A stretch of DNA of 36,213 nt from a virus, in IMG/VR virus record IMGVR_UViG_3300042935_000737, positions 1 through 36,213 of that record; one strand, 5' to 3'. The first letter of the stretch is position 1; each line of letters begins with the position of its first letter. This document shows, piece after piece, positions 1 to 8,032 of this stretch. Below the pieces are notes generated by a model. That model was not told the origin of the DNA, made no database searches, and saw only the letters and a list, made by a program, of their open reading frames with translations. A program made the position numbers and the translations under genes.

Positions 1-168
1 GCTGCGGAGTTGGTAAAAGAGATAGGTGTATTTCAACTAGCCAACTATAACAAGACATTTTTCAACCAAGATAAGATTAGCAATATTTTACGAACTTTGT
101 ACGAAGGTACTGGTGGCTATACTGCTATGAGGTATCAGAAGATATTTGACAAGGATAAGAAAGCGGAA
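1..168. repeat. Terminal overlap, left copy
   Basis: Bases 1-168 recur at 36046-36213 with only three differences, at positions 24 (a/g), 33 (t/c) and 42 (c/t). Two changes are silent and one turns Ile into Met in the head morphogenesis protein. The overlap shows that the window is a circular or circularly permuted genome opened inside a gene. The mismatches suggest mixed phage variants rather than an exact physical terminal repeat. Confidence 0.9.
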
Positions 169-714
169 GATTTTGACCTTGATCCGTTAAACATAATGGA
201 TGAGTGGTTAGCGTTTATGTTGTCCTACTGGGTTTCAATTAGTGGCCCAAAAATGTACGGCATACAAAACACAACCGATAACGAGATAGCCAAGATACTA
301 AATAATGTTATTGCTTATGGAAGGGCTAATAACCTTTCTACAAACGAAACAAACGCAATGGCTATTCAGCTTCTTAGAGAAGGGAAGATAAATGTTTCAA
401 GGAGTTTATTAATAGCAAGAACGGAATCTCATCAAGCTTTAAGCACAGGTGCGATTGGGGCAACACAAGGAATTAATATACCTTTGCTAAAACAATGGGT
501 TCACGCTGAATATGTTGGTAGTCCAAGAACTTGGCATCTAGCATTAGATAGGCAAACGAACCCTGATGATGGTGGAGTAAGAATACCTGTGAATCAACCA
601 TTCATGGTAAACACTCCTAACTACGGTGTAATTGAAATGCAATATGCACATGATGCAAGTGGTGGAGCAGCGAATAACTGCAACTGCCGATGCTGCACAG
701 TGTATGTCGCTTAA
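1..714 (+). CDS. Phage head morphogenesis protein (Mu F / SPP1 gp7-like), C-terminal part
   Basis: This is the 3' portion of a minor head protein whose 5' part lies at 35929-36045. The frame is open from base 1, so the apparent start near base 10 is not real. Joined across the circle, the protein is 276 residues. The C-terminal part carries the family's signature: a W-H-x-x-x-D-R-Q-T segment followed by a Cys-rich end, N-C-N-C-R-C-C. Proteins of this family are made next to the portal and act in capsid assembly or DNA ejection. Its position between portal and prohead protease fits. Family assignment is good; exact role is inferred. Confidence 0.85.
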   Translation, partial: AAELVKEIGVFQLANYNKTFFNQDKISNILRTLYEGTGGYTAMRYQKIFDKDKKAEDFDLDPLNIMDEWLAFMLSYWVSISGPKMYGIQNTTDNEIAKILNNVIAYGRANNLSTNETNAMAIQLLREGKINVSRSLLIARTESHQALSTGAIGATQGINIPLLKQWVHAEYVGSPRTWHLALDRQTNPDDGGVRIPVNQPFMVNTPNYGVIEMQYAHDASGGAANNCNCRCCTVYVA

Positions 715-724
715 ACAAATAAAT

Positions 725-1456
725 ATGAGTAATTTTTATAACAAAAAGTCGATTGAAGGTTCTCCAATAGATATGGAGGATGGAAGTAGAGTTATTACTA
801 TGTACTACTCTGCTTTTGGTAATGTAGATTCCGATGGTGATATAATCACACCAGGAGCATTTACTAAAACACTAAAAGAAAATGGCCCACAAGCCAAAAA
901 TAGAATTTGGCATCTAATGAACCACTCTACAGACAAGCCTATTGCTAAGCCATATGAGATGATGGAAGATGCTTATGGTTTAAAGGCAAGTGTTAAGATA
1001 CCTAATACGACTTTAGGTAATGACTTGTATGAGTTATATAAAGATGGTCATATCACAGAACATAGTATCGGATTTCAGACTATTAAGTCACAACAGAAAT
1101 CAGGGTACAATGAAATCAATGAAATAAAATTGTTTGAGGGAAGTTCAGTATTGTGGGGTGCAAACGCTAATACACCAACAGTAGGAGTTAAAAGTCAGAT
1201 TAAGTCAACTCTAGTTGATGAGATGGGTAAAACCATTAAGTCATTGAGAAATGGACACTTTACTGATGAAACTTTTGAGTTGTTAGAACTTAAACTCAAG
1301 CAATTACAACAATATCTATCTGAGATGGAAGATGAACCTTCAATCACTCCTGAGCCAACCGCTGAAGAAGCATTGCCAACTGAGGAAGCTGATCCGATGA
1401 TTTCCGTTGAACTAGAGGTAAACAAATATTTACAATCATTTAAAATTTTCAACTAA
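725..1456 (+). CDS. HK97-type prohead maturation protease
   Basis: A 243-residue serine protease of the HK97 prohead protease family (peptidase U35), which removes the capsid delta domain during maturation. The N-terminal half shows the family pattern: an F-G-N-V-D-S-D-G-D region (31-39), a probable catalytic His67 in L-M-N-H-S and a probable catalytic Ser114 in E-H-S-I-G-F. The C-terminal ~60 residues are acidic and Pro-rich. The frame is open further upstream, but the Met at 725, 11 bases after the previous stop with an A-rich leader, is the best start; ATG at 704 is an alternative. Its TAA overlaps the capsid ATG. Confidence 0.85.
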   Translation: MSNFYNKKSIEGSPIDMEDGSRVITMYYSAFGNVDSDGDIITPGAFTKTLKENGPQAKNRIWHLMNHSTDKPIAKPYEMMEDAYGLKASVKIPNTTLGNDLYELYKDGHITEHSIGFQTIKSQQKSGYNEINEIKLFEGSSVLWGANANTPTVGVKSQIKSTLVDEMGKTIKSLRNGHFTDETFELLELKLKQLQQYLSEMEDEPSITPEPTAEEALPTEEADPMISVELEVNKYLQSFKIFN

Positions 1457-2622
1457 TGGTAGAAGAAATTAAAAGTGCATTCGAAGGCATTAAATCCGAA
1501 GTAAACGGAGCAATCGAAAGTGCGAAGGCTGATAATGCTAGTGCATTAGAAAGCGTAAAGGCTGAATTAGAAGCTACTAAAGCTTCAATTACAGTTGTTA
1601 AGGATGAAATAGAAAAATTGGAAGCAAAACAAAATCGTGTTAAAATGAATCAAACAGAAGTAAAAGGGTTTAATGCTACCCTTGCTGATGCTATCGAACA
1701 AAATGGTGATGGCTTAGCGAAATTAGCTCGTGGTGAACAAAAGCGTACAAGCTTTATCTTGGACACAAAAGCAGTTGGTAATATGACAGAAGCGGTTAAC
1801 CTTACAGGTGACATCACTCGTCAATATGCTAATCAAGTATATGCTTTACCTAGTCGTAAAGTGCATATGAGAAGCTTATTACCAATCGGTAGTTTATCTC
1901 AAGGTTTATTTACTTTCCCTTACGAAAGTGGTGGAGAAGGTGCACCTGCAACTCAAACTCAAGGTTCTTCTAAAGCTCAAGTTGATTTTGATATTACAAT
2001 GAAAGATGCAGCAGCTCAGTACATCGCTGGTTATGTTCGTATCTCTCGCCAAATGTTAGATGATATACCTGCTATGACTTCTTTCTTACAATCTCGTTTG
2101 TTAGAGAAGTATTTAGTTGCTGAAGATGCTCAAATCTTAAGTGGTGATGGTACTGCTCCTAACTTACAAGGTATCCTTCCTGTAGCTACTGCTGCAACTG
2201 GTGCTGCTACTGTAGATGTTGAGCAATTAGTTCAAGCTATTGCTCAGTTAGAAACTTCTAACTATTCTGCAACAGGTATTTTAGTTAACCCAACTGATTG
2301 GGCTGCTATCATGAATACTAAGAATACTAACTCTGCTTACACTTTACCTGCTTCTACAGTTGTTACAACTGATGGTAGTGTATCTATCGCTGGTATCCCT
2401 CTTTACAAATCAACTGCAATCGCAGTAGATAAGTTTGTAGTAGGTGACTGGTCTATGGGTGCTCAAATCATGCAAAATCAAGGTATCTCAGTTCAATTCT
2501 CTGAATTTGATGCTGATAACTTTACAAAGAACATGATTACTGTAAGAGTTGAAGCTCGTATCGCTTTACCTATCTATTACGCAGGTGCGTTTATTTATGG
2601 TGATTTTGGTAATGTTGCTTAA
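1456..2622 (+). CDS. Major capsid protein, HK97 fold, with N-terminal delta domain
   Basis: This 388-residue protein starts with a ~70-residue Ala/Glu/Lys-rich coiled coil typical of the scaffolding delta domain removed by the upstream protease. A HK97-type capsid body follows, with a region rich in Gly, Ala and Thr and the family-like end I-P-L-Y-K-S-T-A-I (about 312-320). The gene overlaps the protease stop (TAATG), suggesting translational coupling. Codon use shifts visibly to codons such as GCT, GGT and CGT, as expected for the most highly expressed protein. A strong terminator follows. Confidence 0.9.
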   Translation: MVEEIKSAFEGIKSEVNGAIESAKADNASALESVKAELEATKASITVVKDEIEKLEAKQNRVKMNQTEVKGFNATLADAIEQNGDGLAKLARGEQKRTSFILDTKAVGNMTEAVNLTGDITRQYANQVYALPSRKVHMRSLLPIGSLSQGLFTFPYESGGEGAPATQTQGSSKAQVDFDITMKDAAAQYIAGYVRISRQMLDDIPAMTSFLQSRLLEKYLVAEDAQILSGDGTAPNLQGILPVATAATGAATVDVEQLVQAIAQLETSNYSATGILVNPTDWAAIMNTKNTNSAYTLPASTVVTTDGSVSIAGIPLYKSTAIAVDKFVVGDWSMGAQIMQNQGISVQFSEFDADNFTKNMITVRVEARIALPIYYAGAFIYGDFGNVA

Positions 2623-2644
2623 TCTTTAATTAGATTTACAATAC

Positions 2645-2675
2645 AAGGGATAGCCTAGAAAGCTATCCCTTTTTG
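2645..2675 (+). terminator. Rho-independent terminator after the capsid gene
   Basis: A perfect 10-bp stem, AAGGGATAGC paired with GCTATCCCTT, encloses a 7-base loop and runs into a T-rich tract. It lies 22 bases after the capsid stop codon. It probably caps or attenuates the capsid transcript, giving high capsid output relative to downstream connector genes. Confidence 0.85.
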
Positions 2676-2701
2676 TTTACACTAAATTTTAGTTATTTTT
2701 G
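2672..2701 (+). promoter_or_regulatory. Bacteroidota-type promoter before the connector gene
   Basis: TTTG at 2672-2675 and TATTTTTG at 2694-2701 are separated by 18 bases and match the Bacteroidota -33 and -7 elements. The -33 element sits inside the T tract of the preceding terminator, so transcription is stopped and restarted within about 60 bases. The expected start of transcription lies only a few bases before ATG 2716. Confidence 0.65.
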
Positions 2702-2715
2702 TAAAAATTAGCATA

Positions 2716-3261
2716 ATGCAGATACTAAGAGATGTAACGACTACAGTAGCCCCTTCGGCAACAATCGTTACCTTACAGACCGCAAAGGATTATTTAAGAG
2801 TAGATTATAGCGAAGATGATACTTTGATTACTAACCTTATAGAAACCGCTAGGATCAGATTAGAGCAGTACGCTTCAGTTGCTATGACTGCTAGAACCCT
2901 AAAGGTGGTAGCTTATGTAGATGAGTTTATAGAGCTTCCTTATGCTCCTATAAACAGTATTACATTGGTAGAATATTGGGATGGTGCAGCTTGGGTAGCA
3001 ATGGTACTTGGAGATTATAGAGTTATAGGAGATACCTACAAAAAGGTTTACTTTAATTCACCTCTTATGAGTGACTTTAGATTCACTTATACTTGTGGAT
3101 ATGCCACTACTCCAGAGTCTATGAAAACGGCTTTGTTGAAGATGGTAGGTGATTTATACGAATACAGAGAATCAAGTGTTGAAAGCTCTAAGCCTTCAGC
3201 TAACTTAACAACGGCTTACGAACTAATGAAACCTTACAAAAGGGTAAGTATTATTTTCTAA
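2716..3261 (+). CDS. Head-tail connector protein (HK97 gp6-like)
   Basis: A 181-residue protein opening with the family's helix-rich N-terminus: T-L-Q-T-A-K-D-Y-L-R-V-D followed by D-D-T-L-I-T-N-L-I-E-T-A-R. This is the gp6-like DNA-packaging/connector fold that builds a ring under the portal. The middle is beta-rich with P-Y-A-P-I-N-S-I at about 75-82. Its stop overlaps the next ATG by one base. Order and length match siphophage connector genes. Confidence 0.82.
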   Translation: MQILRDVTTTVAPSATIVTLQTAKDYLRVDYSEDDTLITNLIETARIRLEQYASVAMTARTLKVVAYVDEFIELPYAPINSITLVEYWDGAAWVAMVLGDYRVIGDTYKKVYFNSPLMSDFRFTYTCGYATTPESMKTALLKMVGDLYEYRESSVESSKPSANLTTAYELMKPYKRVSIIF

Positions 3262-3581
3262 TGATAGGACAATTAAAAAATAGGATTACATTTAATACTA
3301 AAACAAGCGTTTCTGATAGTGCAGGAGGGTTTGTCAATACTTTAGTACCATACTACACTTGCTGGGCTGAATTGGTCAATAATACCAATAGCAGAACTAA
3401 TATAACAGGTAGGGATAGTATTAACGATGGAGCTACATTTAGAATCAGATATACAACAGGAAAGACATTTACTAATGCTCTTGTAATAACTTGGAAGTCA
3501 AGGACTTATATGATTAACTCTATTATCAATGAAGCCGACTTGAATCAATATTATTTAATAGGTTGTGCAACACTTAAGTAA
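3261..3581 (+). CDS. Head closure / head-tail joining protein
   Basis: This 106-residue beta-rich protein begins M-I-G-Q-L-K-N-R-I-T-F and has the typical D-S-A-G-G-F-V and C-W-A-E-L segments of the SPP1 gp16 / phage head-tail joining family. It would plug the connector after DNA packaging. It overlaps both neighbours by one base (stop A shared with ATG), indicating tight translational coupling. Confidence 0.8.
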   Translation: MIGQLKNRITFNTKTSVSDSAGGFVNTLVPYYTCWAELVNNTNSRTNITGRDSINDGATFRIRYTTGKTFTNALVITWKSRTYMINSIINEADLNQYYLIGCATLK

Positions 3582-4054
3582 TGGAGCTAAAAGTAAGAGG
3601 CATAGAGAAATTGAAGTTAAAATTTGCAACAGGTTATGAGCAATTTAAGCAGCATACTATTAATGAATTAAATACAATGGTTGCTAATATAGCTCAAGAA
3701 GCTAGAATCGATGCTGCTGATTTACCACCTATCCCTACAGGGGCAAAAAATCCATATAAAAGAACAGGATTCTTATCAAGAAGCATTAATTCAATGCCTT
3801 ATAATGGAAGTTTTGCAGAGGTAATAGTTAATGCCAAATATGGCCCTTATGTGGAGTTTGGTACTGGTAGCGGTTTTAATGTGCCAAAAAGGAAATATAA
3901 TATAGCCAATAAAAATATTTTGCCATACGCATCTATTTTTAGAGGAAGAGGGTTAAGGAATAATAATATGCCATATAGATCGTACTTATTTTCTAATTTT
4001 GATATTGAGTACCCAAAGGCATTAAAAAGGATTAGAGCATTTAAAATCAAGTAA
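3581..4054 (+). CDS. HK97 gp10-like tail-head joining protein
   Basis: A 157-residue protein with an alpha-helical N-terminal third, a P-Y-K-R-T-G-F-L-S-R-S-I segment and Y-G-P-Y-V-E-F-G-T-G, which is the hallmark of the HK97 gp10 family (Y-x-x-x-x-E-F-G-T). The family works at the neck or tail terminator. It is coupled by a one-base overlap to the head-closure gene and ends just before a promoter-like box. Confidence 0.82.
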   Translation: MELKVRGIEKLKLKFATGYEQFKQHTINELNTMVANIAQEARIDAADLPPIPTGAKNPYKRTGFLSRSINSMPYNGSFAEVIVNAKYGPYVEFGTGSGFNVPKRKYNIANKNILPYASIFRGRGLRNNNMPYRSYLFSNFDIEYPKALKRIRAFKIK

Positions 4055-4077
4055 AAAGAAATATAAATATATTTCAT

Positions 4078-4085
4078 TAAATTTG
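4078..4085 (+). promoter_or_regulatory. TAnnTTTG -7 box, leaderless spacing
   Basis: TAAATTTG lies seven bases before ATG 4093 and is followed by GTACC. In Bacteroidota, transcription starts roughly 5-7 bases after this box, so the mRNA would begin at or within a base or two of the ATG. No clear -33 TTTG is seen, which lowers confidence. Confidence 0.5.
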
Positions 4086-4092
4086 TACCAAA

Positions 4093-4521
4093 ATGAAGGA
4101 CTGCGGATATACACTAAGGAAAGCTTATTACGATAAGTTTATCTCGGCCTCCTACTCATTAGCTGCCTATGATACCATAGCACCTGACACAGTAGAACCA
4201 CCTTTTTTGATTATCAGTAGTCAGACACAAGTGGACAATAGTAATAAGCAGAGTTTCGGCTTTGATGTTACTATCCAATTTGACATAGTATATAGGACTT
4301 TTAAAGCAGGGGAAGTAGGACAGAAAACTGTTGATACTTATGCAAATGAGTTATTAGAAATAGTAGGTGTTAGGCCACCAAGCTACCCTAGTACTGCACC
4401 TGACTTTAAAATAGTGACTTCTAAGATTAGTAGTAATATTGCTACCTTTGACTATGTGGATGAGGCTTATGTGTTTAGAAGGGTAATAACAATGGAACAT
4501 TTCGTGAATCAATTAACATAA
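4093..4521 (+). CDS. Tail terminator / tail completion protein (DUF3168-like)
   Basis: This 142-residue protein has the small alpha/beta pattern of siphophage tail terminators: an N-terminal helix, P-P-F-L-I-I-S-S-Q-T, then alternating strands including F-D-V-T-I-Q-F-D-I-V-Y. It sits between the gp10-like gene and the tail tube gene, exactly where this function is normally found. The assignment is from layout and fold pattern rather than a catalytic motif. Confidence 0.68.
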   Translation: MKDCGYTLRKAYYDKFISASYSLAAYDTIAPDTVEPPFLIISSQTQVDNSNKQSFGFDVTIQFDIVYRTFKAGEVGQKTVDTYANELLEIVGVRPPSYPSTAPDFKIVTSKISSNIATFDYVDEAYVFRRVITMEHFVNQLT

Positions 4522-4538
4522 AAGAAAAATAAAATAAA

Positions 4539-4994
4539 ATGGCAACAACAAGTGTATTTAACGGAACTTCATTAGTGGTTCTAATTGGAACTGAAGTAAT
4601 AGCATTTGCGACTTCATGTTCTTTAAGCATTGCTATCGATGCTCCTGATGCTTCTACTAAACAAAGTTTAGGATGGGCTGATGAGATTGGTGGACAAAAG
4701 TCTTGGTCTTTAACAACTGATGGATTGGCTACAGTAGTACCTGGTGCAGTTGCTACTTACATAAGCACAACTGAATTATCTAATTTAGCAATCGCTAGAA
4801 CTGCAGTTACAGTTAAATTTACTACAGTAGATAACTCTACAGTAGGTGGTGTAACTCCAGTAACAGGTGATACTATTTATTCAGGTTCAGCATTTATTGA
4901 GAGTGTAGATATGACCGCTGATATGGAGAACCCAGTTACTTACTCAGTTTCTTTTAAAGGAACAGGAGCATTAACTATCGGTACTAACGCATAG
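4539..4994 (+). CDS. Major tail tube protein
   Basis: A 151-residue beta-rich protein with the tail tube protein pattern: F-N-G-T-S-L-V-V at the start, W-S-L-T-T-D-G-L in the middle and V-T-Y-S-V-S-F-K-G-T-G near the end. It would form stacked rings of the siphophage tail. Codon use shifts toward capsid-like preferred codons, consistent with abundant expression. A related domain recurs in the protein encoded at 9984-11162. The chaperone and tape measure genes follow directly. Confidence 0.85.
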   Translation: MATTSVFNGTSLVVLIGTEVIAFATSCSLSIAIDAPDASTKQSLGWADEIGGQKSWSLTTDGLATVVPGAVATYISTTELSNLAIARTAVTVKFTTVDNSTVGGVTPVTGDTIYSGSAFIESVDMTADMENPVTYSVSFKGTGALTIGTNA

Positions 4995-5021
4995 TAAAAA
5001 CAAACCAAACAAACCAAACAT

Positions 5022-5393
5022 ATGAGAGGACAATTTGAATTAACTCTTTCCGATGGAAAGAAGATACCGATGCGTTTTTGTACTTGGAGTCTTAAAAGAT
5101 TCTGTCAATTACAAGGGATAGGGCCTTCTGACATAGGAGAAGCTTTAAGTGGCAAAGATTCACTTGATGCTATTGTTAACTTGATGAAATCGGCTGCTGA
5201 ATATCCAGTATATTCTCAAGGGATTACACCAAGCTTTACAGAAATGGAAGTGTGTGATTGGATAGATGATATGGGTGGAATGACTAGTCAAAAGTTCCAA
5301 GATGTCATGAAAACACTTTCAGATAGTATGAATAGCGGTATAGAAGATAAGCCAACAAAGTCAACTAAAAAGGATGGAGTAAAAAAAAATTAG
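5022..5393 (+). CDS. Tail assembly chaperone, short form (gpG-like)
   Basis: This 123-residue protein lies between tail tube and tape measure, the standard place for the gpG chaperone. It starts M-R-G-Q-F-E-L-T-L-S-D-G-K, a fold start common in these chaperones (K-I-P-M-R-F-C near residue 15), and ends in a Lys-rich tail. The last codons run into nine A residues immediately before the TAG stop, giving a slippery site that would join it to the next frame. The short product should be the major one. Confidence 0.8.
   Translation: MRGQFELTLSDGKKIPMRFCTWSLKRFCQLQGIGPSDIGEALSGKDSLDAIVNLMKSAAEYPVYSQGITPSFTEMEVCDWIDDMGGMTSQKFQDVMKTLSDSMNSGIEDKPTKSTKKDGVKKN
5381..5387 (+). other. Programmed -1 ribosomal frameshift site (A AAA AAA)
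   Basis: Zero-frame codons are gta aaa aaa aat tag. The heptamer at 5381-5387 fits X XXY YYZ, where both tRNAs can re-pair one base back. After slipping, reading continues aaa tta gag tgg and enters the open frame ending at 5707 with no stop between. The position between tube and tape measure matches lambda G/GT-type frameshifting. Efficiency cannot be judged from sequence. Confidence 0.8.
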
Positions 5394-5707
5394 AGTGGAT
5401 TGATATAGAAAGATATACAATGGGGGAGTGCAAAGTGCTTCCCCATTTGTTTTGGGAGATGACCATGGCTGAATTAGATTTTGTGTGGTACGGATATAGA
5501 CACGAGGAAGAGCAGAAGTGGATTAGAACGAGATGGCAAACAACGCTACTAATTAATATTCAGTTACCAAAAGGTAAGAAAGTTAAGCCACAAGAGCTTA
5601 TTGAATTAGACTGCGATACTCGTAACTTTGTAAAGCAAAGAGTAATGACGGAAGAGGAATTGCAATCAGTTCTAGAAAAATATAAAATTGTTAAACCGAT
5701 AATATAA
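5387..5707 (+). CDS. Tail assembly chaperone frameshift extension (gpT-like)
   Basis: This open frame lacks a convincing independent start: the first ATG, at 5420, lies within a reading frame open back to the slip site. As a -1 frameshift product it adds about 106 residues to the upstream chaperone, giving a fusion of about 228 residues. The extension has a W-E-M-T-M-A-E-L-D-F segment typical of T domains, which recruit the tape measure protein. Its stop touches the tape measure ATG (TAATG). Independent initiation at 5420 would give 95 residues. Confidence 0.78.
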   Translation, partial: KLEWIDIERYTMGECKVLPHLFWEMTMAELDFVWYGYRHEEEQKWIRTRWQTTLLINIQLPKGKKVKPQELIELDCDTRNFVKQRVMTEEELQSVLEKYKIVKPII

Positions 5708-8031
5708 TGGCAGCAGATGATTTAATGCAGATTAGGATAACGGCAGACTTTAAAGAAGCCGAAGGTGCATTTTTAAAAATGGCTAAAGTAGCTACTGCTT
5801 TTGAAACTGACTTTAGAAGAATCTCAAGTGGATTAAATAAAGAGTTTAATAAGATTAATGGGATGGCTGAATTGTTTGGCAATTCTACTAATGTTGTTAA
5901 GGATAAGATGGATGCTCTTAAGAGGTCAATGGAGCAATTAATGACATTGGGGCTTCAACCAATGAATCCACAAGTGCAAAAATTAAAGGCACAATATGAT
6001 GCTTTAGCTGCTAGTATAGTTCACACTACACAAGAAACAACAAAGGTCTCAAAGGCTACTAAACAAGCTGGGGATTCAGTTAAGAAATCCAATATGCAAT
6101 GGACTAACTGGGCATTAGTGTTACAGGATTTGCCTTATGGATTTAGAGGTATTCAAAATAACTTACCTGCGTTAATGGGTGGTATAGCAGGTATGGCAGG
6201 GCCATTATATTTAGTTGGTTCAGCAATCATTGCTTTATTTACGGCATGGGATCAAGGTTCTTTTAAAGCAGAACAAGCTATTGACAGAGTGGCTGAAGCA
6301 CATAAAAGGAATACAGAGGTTTTAACTAAAGGTGCAGAAGCGGAAGCGGAAGCATTGGTTGAAATGAGAAAGATGTCGGTTATTTTTGATGGTGTTAGAG
6401 ATGGAACCATTACGGCAGAAGCAGCACTTAAGACATACAATGAAACATATGGAGAAACATGGGGTATAGCAAAAGGTGTAAATGAGGCAGAAGATAGTTT
6501 TATAAAAAAATCTAGTATGTATGTAAAGGCCACTGCGTTAAGAGCAATGGCTAATGAAAAATATGCACAAGCACAAGAGGCTTTTAAAACAGGAAGATTA
6601 GCAGCAGGCGAAGACCAAACATCATTCTTAACTAAGTTTGCAGCAGGAATGGATGCACTAGACCAGGTTGGTATAATGGGACTAGACGGTGTGTCTTTAA
6701 CTAAGTTTGCAAAAGCGTTTACTAAAAACTATGCAGAATCTCAAAAGGTATTAGTAAATGACATTAAAAATTTAAGTGCATCTTCATTTGATTTATTAAT
6801 GGCACAAGGTGCTAATTTTGAAAAAGAAGCAAATAAAATGCTTTCTGATGCAGGTATTAAGCCAACAGGCAAAGGTAAAAAAGGAGCAGGAGCAGGAGGA
6901 GCAGTAAAAGATAATTTTGCATTAGATTCCTTAAGGGCTAAACAAAAAGCATATAAAGATGATATATACTTGTTTAGAGACTATGGTAATCTTATAATCA
7001 ACGAGGAAGAAAGAATAGCAGTAGCTAGAGCTATGGCAGATGGCACATATGAAAAGAATAAAAAAGATTTACGAGAAAGATATCAATCAGATAGAATAGC
7101 TAATGATAAATTATTTGAAGAAAAGTTAAATACTATATTAGATGAAAATGCTAAGAAAAGAATCGCAGCAGAAGAAAAAGAATTTAAAAGAAACCAAGAT
7201 AGCATAAAAGCTAATATAGATTTTGAAACTAAAATATATAGAGATTCTAATAGAATATGGGATCAGATACAAAAAGAAAAATCAGATGCTCAAGTTAAAT
7301 ATACTAGAGATTATATTAATAAATTAAACGAGCAATTAAGGGTTGAATTAAAGTTACATAAGAATAATGTTTTATTACAACAAGAAGATGTAAAAAATAA
7401 AATAGACCAATTAAAGTTTTTGCAATTTTTTGCAGCAGGGAATGTGGCAGCTACAGAATTAATAAATTCTGCTATTATGAAGCTTACTGGAACCATGGCT
7501 GGCTTTGGTAAAATCTCTGCTGTAATTAGTACTGTTTTAGGCGATACTTTACAATCTGCTTTTGAAGGAATTGGTGAAACTATTGGTCAGTTAATTGCCA
7601 CAGGAAAATTTGATTTTAGTATTTTAGGTAACATATTAGCAGATGCTTTAATACAAATTGGTAAAGCATTAATAATGTACTCTGCTCTTGTTAAGGCAGC
7701 AAAAGAGGCTTTAGAAAAAGGGAAGTTTAAAGCAGGATTAGTTGTGGGTGTATTAGCTATCGCTGCTGGTGTTGCATTAAAAGCATCATTAAATAAAAAG
7801 AAAGATTCTGGAGTTCAAGCATTTGCTAATGGCGGTGTTATTAGTGGGCCTACTATGGGGTTGATGGGAGAATATCCTGGTGCTAGAAGCAATCCTGAAA
7901 TAGTAGCTCCATTAGATAAGCTTAAAAACTTAATAGGAGGTGGCGGTGGAACACTTGAAGCTAGAATAAGCGGAAATGATTTACTAATTTTGATGAACAA
8001 GGCTCAAAGAAACAATAACCTATCATTCTAA
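5707..8031 (+). CDS. Tape measure protein
   Basis: At 774 residues it is the longest tail protein before the fibre. The N-terminal third is helical. Hydrophobic stretches occur near residues 155-180 (G-G-I-A-G-M-A-G-P-L-Y-L) and 600-700, with a long charged coiled coil (about 400-560) between them. The end carries the F-A-N-G-G-V-I-S-G-P-T segment common in tape measure C-termini, where assembly proteins or proteases act. Using the usual ~1.5 angstrom per residue, the tail would be roughly 115 nm, which is an inference. Confidence 0.9.
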   Translation: MAADDLMQIRITADFKEAEGAFLKMAKVATAFETDFRRISSGLNKEFNKINGMAELFGNSTNVVKDKMDALKRSMEQLMTLGLQPMNPQVQKLKAQYDALAASIVHTTQETTKVSKATKQAGDSVKKSNMQWTNWALVLQDLPYGFRGIQNNLPALMGGIAGMAGPLYLVGSAIIALFTAWDQGSFKAEQAIDRVAEAHKRNTEVLTKGAEAEAEALVEMRKMSVIFDGVRDGTITAEAALKTYNETYGETWGIAKGVNEAEDSFIKKSSMYVKATALRAMANEKYAQAQEAFKTGRLAAGEDQTSFLTKFAAGMDALDQVGIMGLDGVSLTKFAKAFTKNYAESQKVLVNDIKNLSASSFDLLMAQGANFEKEANKMLSDAGIKPTGKGKKGAGAGGAVKDNFALDSLRAKQKAYKDDIYLFRDYGNLIINEEERIAVARAMADGTYEKNKKDLRERYQSDRIANDKLFEEKLNTILDENAKKRIAAEEKEFKRNQDSIKANIDFETKIYRDSNRIWDQIQKEKSDAQVKYTRDYINKLNEQLRVELKLHKNNVLLQQEDVKNKIDQLKFLQFFAAGNVAATELINSAIMKLTGTMAGFGKISAVISTVLGDTLQSAFEGIGETIGQLIATGKFDFSILGNILADALIQIGKALIMYSALVKAAKEALEKGKFKAGLVVGVLAIAAGVALKASLNKKKDSGVQAFANGGVISGPTMGLMGEYPGARSNPEIVAPLDKLKNLIGGGGGTLEARISGNDLLILMNKAQRNNNLSF

Positions 8032-8032
8032 T

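Noticed and set aside
632-724. 5' extension of the prohead protease frame, starting at 632
   Set aside because: It overlaps the head morphogenesis gene in another frame and gives a Cys/Met-rich stretch unlike the family; ATG 725 fits better.
5691-5882. Minus-strand open frame inside the tape measure gene
   Set aside because: Antisense shadow of a well-supported gene, without leader, motif or continuation; the same holds for other antisense frames in tail genes such as 12395-12742 and 13721-13999.
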